Source of the DNA: a virus
DNA length: 54,430 nt
IMG/VR virus record: IMGVR_UViG_3300020182_003422
Location: 1-54,430 of that record
Reading direction: 5' to 3' (one strand)
The position numbers and the translations under genes were made by a program. Positions 49,514 through 54,430 of this stretch are shown in pieces. A model generated the notes under the pieces. It saw only the letters and a list, made by a program, of their open reading frames with translations, did not search any database and was not told where the DNA came from. Each line of letters starts with the position of its first letter. Positions within the stretch are counted from its first letter, which is position 1.

Positions 49514-49944
49514 CTTCTTTTGCTTGGAATAGCATAAAAGCCCACAACCATGAAGCATAGATCCATAAAGGAGGCGAGCATCAATCCCCCTGTCATTTGA
49601 ACCATCTCCCAATCCTTGCCTCCGAATATCCAACTAAAGAATCCCCACTTTGCTCCGTCGCCTTTTGGGACAACAACATTATATACTATGTGAGGATTCA
49701 TTGCATAATATATCATTAAAAAACACATCGTAAAAGTGATACTCATAAACAAAATTCTCCTTGTCACCTTCACAAAAGGATCGCTCGAGTTTTTATTTTG
49801 ACCTTCAATTAATGCTTGCAGCATTTTATCGTCCCTAGCCGCCAAAGCTAATTGATCCTGTCTTTTTTGATCCAACCAAGAATTAATTAGGTTGCAGGCG
49901 AGTTTTATACCCGCTCCAATAATTGTATTAATGATTGGGCCCAT
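49510..49944 (-). CDS. Holin-like membrane protein, 144 aa
   Basis: The N-terminal helix (MGPIINTIIGAGIKLACNLINSWLDQKRQDQLALAARDDKM) is amphipathic, followed by two hydrophobic helices at about 68-88 (ILFMSITFTMCFLMIYYAM) and 113-135 (GGLMLASFMDLCFMVVGFYAI). DPFVKVTRRILF before the first helix resembles the DPxxxxxR preceding the membrane part of 3TM holins of the gene-transfer-agent type. It begins a three-gene cluster with overlapping starts and stops, which fits lysis genes. No endolysin is in the window. The assignment as holin is plausible but unproven. Confidence 0.55.
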   Translation of the reverse strand: MGPIINTIIGAGIKLACNLINSWLDQKRQDQLALAARDDKMLQALIEGQNKNSSDPFVKVTRRILFMSITFTMCFLMIYYAMNPHIVYNVVVPKGDGAKWGFFSWIFGGKDWEMVQMTGGLMLASFMDLCFMVVGFYAIPSKRR

Positions 49945-50000
49945 GCATATATATACACTTGTTAAATTTTAAAAATATTTATTTCAGTGTAATATACTGC

Positions 50001-50195
50001 ATGTCACAAAAGTCAATACTCAAATTGTTAAGCGAAAATTTAAACTCATATCAATCTACATGCTGGCTAAAAGCAGAAAATGCGCACCTAAATGGGTCGA
50101 GCCCTGCCGAAATGATGATGGAAAACCAGACGGACAAGGTTATTAAGATTCTTCCTGGAGAAATAAAAAGAATCAAAGGCAAAAAGAAAAAGTAG
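50001..50195 (+). CDS. Small MbcA/Xre-antitoxin-like C-terminal domain protein, 64 aa
   Basis: The start is taken at ATG 50001 (MSQKSILKLLSENLNSYQST); a longer frame from 49935 overlaps the opposing promoter region. The segment TCWLKAENAHLNGSSPAEMMMENQTDKVIKILPG follows the pattern of the DUF2384 domain of MbcA/ParS antitoxins (WLxxxNxxLxGxxPxEMxxxxxxxxVIxxL). Only that domain is present; the DNA-binding part is absent. TATACT at 49993-49998 lies 2 bases before the ATG without a clear -35. Whether it neutralises a host toxin or is a structural motif is unknown. The basic tail is KRIKGKKKK. Confidence 0.6.
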   Translation: MSQKSILKLLSENLNSYQSTCWLKAENAHLNGSSPAEMMMENQTDKVIKILPGEIKRIKGKKKK

Positions 50196-50357
50196 CTAGC
50201 TCAGACTTAAGGGCAAAGGGATCCATTTAATCTATTAAAGTTATTAAAAGATGATTGCAGAAATTCTGCACAATATATTTTATTCTTATATTTTATTCTT
50301 ACATGAAATTAATTTTCATTTAACTTGATTTTATTTTTATATATATTATAATCATTA
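50196..50357. other. Intergenic region with palindromes and direct repeats
   Basis: No gene is seen in these 162 bases. They contain the perfect palindrome TGCAGAAATTCTGCA (50256-50270), two direct copies of ATTTTATTCTTA (50277-50288 and 50290-50301) and the inverted repeat ATGAAA-TTAAT-TTTCAT (about 50303-50319), then the promoter of the 74-aa gene. This density is unusual for the window and suggests operator, attachment or origin function. The function cannot be decided from sequence. Confidence 0.5.
50325..50352 (+). promoter_or_regulatory. Promoter of the 74-aa membrane gene, near-leaderless
   Basis: TTGATT (50325-50330), 16 bases and TATAAT (50347-50352), 5 bases before ATG 50358. The spacer is very AT-rich. 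Confidence 0.7.
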
Positions 50358-50582
50358 ATGAGCAGCCAATTAACAAAAATAAGCGTCTTACTGTTATTGT
50401 TTTATATGGGGTGGTTCATGTGGGAGCAGAATAAAGTAGTTAAAAAGCAGAAGCAACAAATCGAAACAATGAGTAAGCAATTGTTTTATGATGCTTTAAT
50501 AATAAACACATACCAAAACTATAACAACCAATACAACAGATACGACAATCCTATTAAAAATAAAAATTTAAAAACCCAGTAA
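50358..50582 (+). CDS. Small single-TM membrane protein, 74 aa
   Basis: An N-terminal hydrophobic helix (about residues 7-22, KISVLLLLFYMGWFMW) is followed by a basic coiled segment (EQNKVVKKQKQQIETMSKQLFYD) and an Asn/Tyr-rich tail (NTYQNYNNQYNRYDNP). It has no recognised family. Type II topology with a small outside or inside tail is likely. It lies before the 103-aa gene, sharing the promoter at 50325. A role in host membrane interaction is possible. Confidence 0.62.
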   Translation: MSSQLTKISVLLLLFYMGWFMWEQNKVVKKQKQQIETMSKQLFYDALIINTYQNYNNQYNRYDNPIKNKNLKTQ

Positions 50583-50600
50583 ATATTATAATATATAAAT

Positions 50601-50912
50601 ATGACAGATCAAAACAATCAAAATACAGAGTCCCAAACTGAAGAAGTGTCGGCTGAGCGCCAAAATGCTACAGTCATTATCGCGAATGAGTTCTTGTCGA
50701 GAGCTACTCTTGGAGAAGCTTTATCTCAAGTATCATTAAACGCGCTGATTCAATTATCACAAAATAAAGCCTTTGACCAAGCAAAACAGCAAGTCGCGGA
50801 ATTGAAAGATGAGCAAGTTGAAGAATTACTCGCCGAAGCCACCAAGAAGGCCGAAGAAGTTGCAGAACAAGCAGTAAATGAAGTTACCCCTTCAACCGAA
50901 GTAACGAGCTAA
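50601..50912 (+). CDS. Acidic helical hypothetical protein, 103 aa
   Basis: The N-terminus is disordered (MTDQNNQNTESQTEEVSAERQ). The middle is a hydrophobic helical part (ATVIIANEFLSRATLGEALSQVSLNALIQLSQNKAFDQAKQQVAEL) and the end is acidic and Ala-rich (KDEQVEELLAEATKKAEEVAEQAVNEVTP). No family is recognised. TATAAAT precedes the ATG directly. Its last 29 bases overlap the end of the opposing 104-aa gene, so one of the two could be wrong, but both have sensible composition. Confidence 0.6.
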   Translation: MTDQNNQNTESQTEEVSAERQNATVIIANEFLSRATLGEALSQVSLNALIQLSQNKAFDQAKQQVAELKDEQVEELLAEATKKAEEVAEQAVNEVTPSTEVTS

Positions 50913-51198
50913 GAATTTGATTTAAATTGTTGCAGGCAATACGATCTGTAATAATATTGAAGCCCGGTGCAGTTCCAATGCTGTATCCGGGCTCTTTTTC
51001 GTTTGGGGTAATCAGTTGAGAAACAAAATCGTGAGCTCCGTAATTTTTTATCCAAGTCCAGTATTGACTACGAGTACCTTCTGGGCATAACAATAAAATA
51101 TCATCAAAAATATAAGTTTTTGCGTACAATGTAACATCGCGAAAGCACGAAATTTCACTAGGCGGTTCTGTTAAGCAAGACTCTATAATTAATTGCAT
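50884..51198 (-). CDS. Hypothetical protein downstream of the protease fibre, 104 aa
   Basis: The start ATG 51198 is 2 bases after the 972-aa gene's stop; a longer version from 51222 would overlap it. The protein MQLIIESCLTEPPSEISCFRDVTLYAKTYIFDDILLLCPEGTRSQYWTWIKNYGAHDFVSQLI has a compact alpha/beta look with several Cys and Trp. No family is recognised. It ends LLRLKG. As a neighbour of a fibre it may be a small assembly chaperone. The 3' end overlaps the opposing gene by 29 bases, and a terminator-like hairpin for that gene lies within it. Confidence 0.6.
   Translation of the reverse strand: MQLIIESCLTEPPSEISCFRDVTLYAKTYIFDDILLLCPEGTRSQYWTWIKNYGAHDFVSQLITPNEKEPGYSIGTAPGFNIITDRIACNNLNQILSSLLRLKG
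50961..50999 (+). terminator. Possible terminator for the 103-aa gene, inside the opposing gene
   Basis: AGCCCGG pairs with CCGGGCT across 19 bases that can form a smaller inner stem, and CTTTTTC follows. It lies 48 bases after the stop at 50912, within the coding sequence of the minus-strand gene. The long loop lowers confidence. Confidence 0.4.
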
Positions 51199-51200
51199 TC

Positions 51201-54119
51201 TTAATGAAGTGCACCGCAACAACAGCGCCTAGTTTTTACTTTTAAATCTGGAGAGGCGTTTAATTGCCCTCCGGAAGAGAACGTTTGTGCAGAAATGAAA
51301 GCTTGAAGGCTTGCGTATTGACTTCGCTGGGCGGAAGTTAATTTATTGTAGTAATAATGTGTCCAAAACTCTGCACTCGAATATCCCGTTAAAAGTGGAG
51401 TTGGCTGAGCGTAAACATAGTTGACACTATAACCTAAATCTTGTAATGCCGCGAGAGTTAGTTTTGAAATTGGGGCATTATCGTAGTCGTAAAAGGGGCT
51501 CATTATTTCTCTTCCAAAAGTTGGATTAATTTTATTACCAGATCTTTTTGCATATTCAGCAAAATGCCCTCCATAATCTATGGAAAATAAGGTATTTTCT
51601 GTACCAGTTTCCTGGACAGGTACTCCGTCTGTATATAAATCGTTCCGGTGTTGACCAATATCATTGATCTGAAAACTGTAAGTTAATGGATTATAAACTT
51701 CAATTTGAGTGGCAGCATCTACTGCTGCTTTATATTCTCTTAAAACATTAGCTCCAGTATATTGAGCTCCATATTGATCTGTTTTTATGAATTGATATCT
51801 ATCGCCGTAATTACCTACTGTATTCCCAGATCCATAACTGCCACTCCAATTCCACATCGTTCCAAGCCCTAAACCATGCGCAATTTCATGAAGTACGACA
51901 TAAAATAATCCGGTAGCTCCGCTTACGACTGGATTGTTTATAAGAGTATTCCCCTGGGCACCCACCCCATACAGATCTTCGGTATCAAGAAAGACAGCCA
52001 TTTTAGTTATTCTAGCATATTGATAATTTAAGCCATACGGCTCTGAGAATTCGTTCAAGGGGCCAGCGGAAGCGAGAACGCCTCCCACACCAATACTTCT
52101 CGATTGTGGTAAAACATGAACATCAATATCCATACGTGTTGTGATAATTTTCTCCCAATATCTTGCAGCCATTTCTATTTGAACTTTTTCTTCAACCGCT
52201 AAATCTATCATGTAATCAACATTAAGCCTAAGCCCTTGTGAAGCTTGTCCATGAGCGGGAAGGAATTTATGTTCAGGCGTGAGATCGGCACTTCTGATCC
52301 AGTAATTATTTTCTTCTTTAATAGATCCGTCTTGATTCTTTTCATTAGGCCAATCGACAGGGGGATTTCCCGCAGGAGTGATGATTTTGCTTTTCCAAAT
52401 TCCTGAATTAAATCTAACATATTGATTCGGCTGATAACTAGCCTGTCCATCGTAGTTACTCCAGTCTGTCCAAAAACGAGTGTTTCTCCAACCGTAATGA
52501 AGCATAGAGCGCCGATAGTGAGAATGATTACTTTGACCTTCCACGAATAGACTACCATAGCCATTCCAAGGTATTGCATTATAATCATTTCCATCATCTC
52601 TCCATTTAAAATTCTGGCAGGCAGTCCAACTTTTTTTATGTGCGACTCTTCCCTTTAAATAAAAACCCATATCAAAACCATCTGGGAAGCCGTAGTTAGC
52701 ATTATTCATATAGTAATCGTGCTTTGTGTAGTGTTTTTCCTCCCAAAATTCAATCGCGTCGGCTTTCCTACTTGCAATGCCGGAAGTTGTATTCGAGCTT
52801 CCTGATGCAAATTCCACGCCTCCGTCTTCATTCACTACTTGGTAGCTGACGATTCCCATATTACCTTCATGGCGTTCGATATGATATTTCAGCGCATTAC
52901 CTGCGCACACTTCAAAATAACCCTGGCCATGATTAACTGCATCTGAATACCAAGTTATAATATCAGTCGAGATACCATTAGACTCGCTCGTCTTTATCAT
53001 CCAGGTTTGTTCGTACATTCCATCCCAACTTCCATGAGTATCTGCAGCAAATTTAATATCCTTATTACTTACTAAAATTCTTTCAGCTGAATCTGTAATG
53101 TCTATTCCGGGATCAACTAATTTTAATTTATGATTTTCTTCATCAGAAAGGTTCATGTTAAGATCCAAATGAGCATCATCAAACAGCTCTCCTTGGCCTA
53201 TGGCAAAACGATTCGTTCTGTTGTAAAAGTCATACGGCTGAGAAAAGGCCCCAAATCCATAGGGGTATTTATGGAAAACAATTTTTTCAAGATTATATAA
53301 ATACGCCTCCTTGAATATTTTTGTCCTCGCTTCGCTGGGAATAGGATCAACAAACATCCAAGAATTATCCCTATACCAGGCGCTATTCGTTTGAGCAGTA
53401 TCCCAAACCCAATACGTTGCTGACGTAGTTCCGACTTGATCCTCAGCGCCTAGTTCTGTGCTAAATCCGCTAGGGCTTTGGCCAAGCGGTGTATTAAAAA
53501 ATCTCCATGGGCCATCTCTTTGTGGAGAAATAGATACGGAAATACCTCCCCAAATGCCCCCACTCGCCGAGCCCATAGATGGTTTGATAAACCACGACAA
53601 ATCAATCCACGCATTTACACTAAAAGTATAGACAGGAAGACTAACAGCTTCTACTTCTGGCAATTGTGGTATATAAAATACATCTCTTGTTGGATTACCT
53701 CTTGATGCAAAAGATGTTGTGCTTGAATCCTGATAATAAGAACGAACGGTATAAGTCACCCAACGTCCGTTGCCGTTATAAATAGCGCCGGTATTTTCAT
53801 GATGCTGAGGCGCGGAGAAAACTTCTGTAGTGTGATTTTGTCTAGGCTCGTTTAAGGTCGACCAAGGTAGGCCGGAAAAAATAGGTATTTGATCATGCTC
53901 CCAAGCTTCATAACCTGCTTTAGCTTCATAAAGCTCGCTCATCGAGTGAGGCTTAATAAAATCCCCTTGCCCAAGAGTCGCTCCATTATTCTCGCAAACC
54001 TCAAATAAAGAACTTACGGTATATTTTGGGCTAAAATTCCCCTGAAATCTGTCGTTCAACCATAGGGTAAACTCCCCGATTCCAATTGAACCATCATTTG
54101 GACCTTTGAATTTAGCCAT
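51201..54119 (-). CDS. Virion protein with leishmanolysin-like metalloprotease domain, 972 aa
   Basis: The N-terminus MAKFKGPNDGSIGIGEFTLWLNDRF fits phage structural proteins (tail fibre or tip). The middle (about 100-600) is Trp-, Tyr- and Gly-rich beta structure without known family. The C-terminal third is a metzincin: zinc motif VVLHEIAHGLGLGTMW (His744, Glu745, His748), a later His in GGHFAEYAKR (His852) and the Met-turn EIMSPF (Met873), then PISKLTLAALQDLGYSVNYVYA, matching leishmanolysin (M8) sequences. The DQYGAQYTGANVLREY and VPVQETG segments are similar to the family. The last residues are CCCGALH. It likely cleaves host surface protein during infection. Family call is good; virion location is inferred. 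Confidence 0.82.
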   Translation of the reverse strand: MAKFKGPNDGSIGIGEFTLWLNDRFQGNFSPKYTVSSLFEVCENNGATLGQGDFIKPHSMSELYEAKAGYEAWEHDQIPIFSGLPWSTLNEPRQNHTTEVFSAPQHHENTGAIYNGNGRWVTYTVRSYYQDSSTTSFASRGNPTRDVFYIPQLPEVEAVSLPVYTFSVNAWIDLSWFIKPSMGSASGGIWGGISVSISPQRDGPWRFFNTPLGQSPSGFSTELGAEDQVGTTSATYWVWDTAQTNSAWYRDNSWMFVDPIPSEARTKIFKEAYLYNLEKIVFHKYPYGFGAFSQPYDFYNRTNRFAIGQGELFDDAHLDLNMNLSDEENHKLKLVDPGIDITDSAERILVSNKDIKFAADTHGSWDGMYEQTWMIKTSESNGISTDIITWYSDAVNHGQGYFEVCAGNALKYHIERHEGNMGIVSYQVVNEDGGVEFASGSSNTTSGIASRKADAIEFWEEKHYTKHDYYMNNANYGFPDGFDMGFYLKGRVAHKKSWTACQNFKWRDDGNDYNAIPWNGYGSLFVEGQSNHSHYRRSMLHYGWRNTRFWTDWSNYDGQASYQPNQYVRFNSGIWKSKIITPAGNPPVDWPNEKNQDGSIKEENNYWIRSADLTPEHKFLPAHGQASQGLRLNVDYMIDLAVEEKVQIEMAARYWEKIITTRMDIDVHVLPQSRSIGVGGVLASAGPLNEFSEPYGLNYQYARITKMAVFLDTEDLYGVGAQGNTLINNPVVSGATGLFYVVLHEIAHGLGLGTMWNWSGSYGSGNTVGNYGDRYQFIKTDQYGAQYTGANVLREYKAAVDAATQIEVYNPLTYSFQINDIGQHRNDLYTDGVPVQETGTENTLFSIDYGGHFAEYAKRSGNKINPTFGREIMSPFYDYDNAPISKLTLAALQDLGYSVNYVYAQPTPLLTGYSSAEFWTHYYYNKLTSAQRSQYASLQAFISAQTFSSGGQLNASPDLKVKTRRCCCGALH

Positions 54120-54120
54120 T

Positions 54121-54430
54121 TTATTTTTTTATTTCGTTTTCGTATTTTTTATCAAAATCGAATTCTGGCTCTTTGGAGTTGTATGCAGTGATCGCAGCTA
54201 TAATAGCAGCAATTATAGCAAATCCAATTAAAATCACTGAAGACTTCTTTTTTGGGGCCTTAGGCTCTGGCTCGGGTTTCGGCTCGGGTTTCGGCTCGGG
54301 TTTCGGCTCGGGTTTCGGCTCTGGCTTAGGCTCGGGTTTCGGCTCGGGATGCTCTCCTTTGATTAGTTTTTCAACATCAATTATGCCATAACCCCAGTTA
54401 TTATCTTTGCCAATTTCGCCTTTATCTTTT
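54121..54430 (-). CDS. C-terminus of a subtilase-like protein with PEPK linker and TM anchor (partial)
   Basis: The frame is open to the right edge, giving 103 codons. The first visible part, KDNNWGYGIIDVEKLIKG, resembles the end of S8 subtilases (commonly N-x-x-x-G-x-G-x-I/V-D/N-x-x-x-A). A linker of seven or so PEPK repeats follows (coded by GGCTCGGGTTTC on the plus strand), then AP and a basic KKKSSV, a membrane helix (ILIGFAIIAAIIAAITAY) and a short acidic tail. The catalytic domain would lie outside the window. One base separates its stop from the ATG of the 972-aa gene. It suggests a membrane- or virion-bound protease next to another protease. The subtilase call is tentative. Confidence 0.55.
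   Translation of the reverse strand, partial: KDKGEIGKDNNWGYGIIDVEKLIKGEHPEPKPEPKPEPKPEPKPEPKPEPKPEPEPKAPKKKSSVILIGFAIIAAIIAAITAYNSKEPEFDFDKKYENEIKK

Noticed and set aside
1-54430. tRNA genes, integrase, transposase, CRISPR array
   Set aside because: None recognised on either strand by eye; this is not a full search.

Overview
The window is part of the genome of a tailed bacteriophage (Caudoviricetes). It carries a large-terminase gene, portal, protease-scaffold, probable major capsid protein and tail fibres, plus a complete set of replication genes. The DNA is AT-rich, genes are densely packed and many neighbours overlap as ATGA. Both ends cut through genes, so this is a fragment of a larger genome. 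Several cargo genes point to a Gram-negative host of the PVC group, probably Verrucomicrobiota: a DUF1549/DUF1553 plus DUF1501 pair, and a chlamydia-type class Ic ribonucleotide reductase small subunit. That host assignment is inference.

Layout. Bases 1-6635 (minus) hold a giant repeat-rich tail fibre that ends in the first residues of an intramolecular chaperone (peptidase S74) domain, a frameshifted small ORF, a small virion protein and the portal. A divergent promoter/operator region (6636-6729) starts the long plus-strand block 6730-37921. In order this block has small proteins and a membrane-anchored coiled-coil protein; RecA/UvsX-like recombinase, a PD-(D/E)XK nuclease, DnaB helicase, primase and a RecB/Cas4-like nuclease; a Nudix hydrolase and a surface-sugar island (four glycosyltransferase-like genes, LicD-like, methyltransferase, DUF6165-like, gmd and fcl); a multidomain protein; Hsp20; an outer-membrane beta-barrel with a small membrane protein; nrdA and nrdB; the DUF1549/DUF1501 pair; a DNA polymerase III alpha subunit split into PHP, exonuclease and polymerase genes; and a ClpC-like unfoldase. 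The minus strand resumes at 37902-49944 with head morphogenesis (neck/head proteins, capsid, decoration protein, protease-scaffold, TerL, ZnF-ERCC4 nuclease, beta-helix protein, possible TerS), a zinc-binding sigma-like factor with a zinc-ribbon partner, and a three-gene membrane cassette that may be for lysis. Small plus-strand genes lie at 50001-50912. The right end (minus) has a 972-residue virion protein with a leishmanolysin-like metalloprotease domain and the membrane-anchored C-terminus of what looks like a subtilase.

Together the plus strand looks early/middle (replication, nucleotide supply, host-surface modification) and the minus strand late (virion and packaging). The late genes may be driven by the encoded sigma factor. 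Two features stand out. First, transcription units begin at sigma70-like promoters placed so close to the start codon that the transcripts should be leaderless or nearly so, while some other genes have strong Shine-Dalgarno sites. Second, host-type envelope genes sit in cassettes bounded by their own promoters and terminators.
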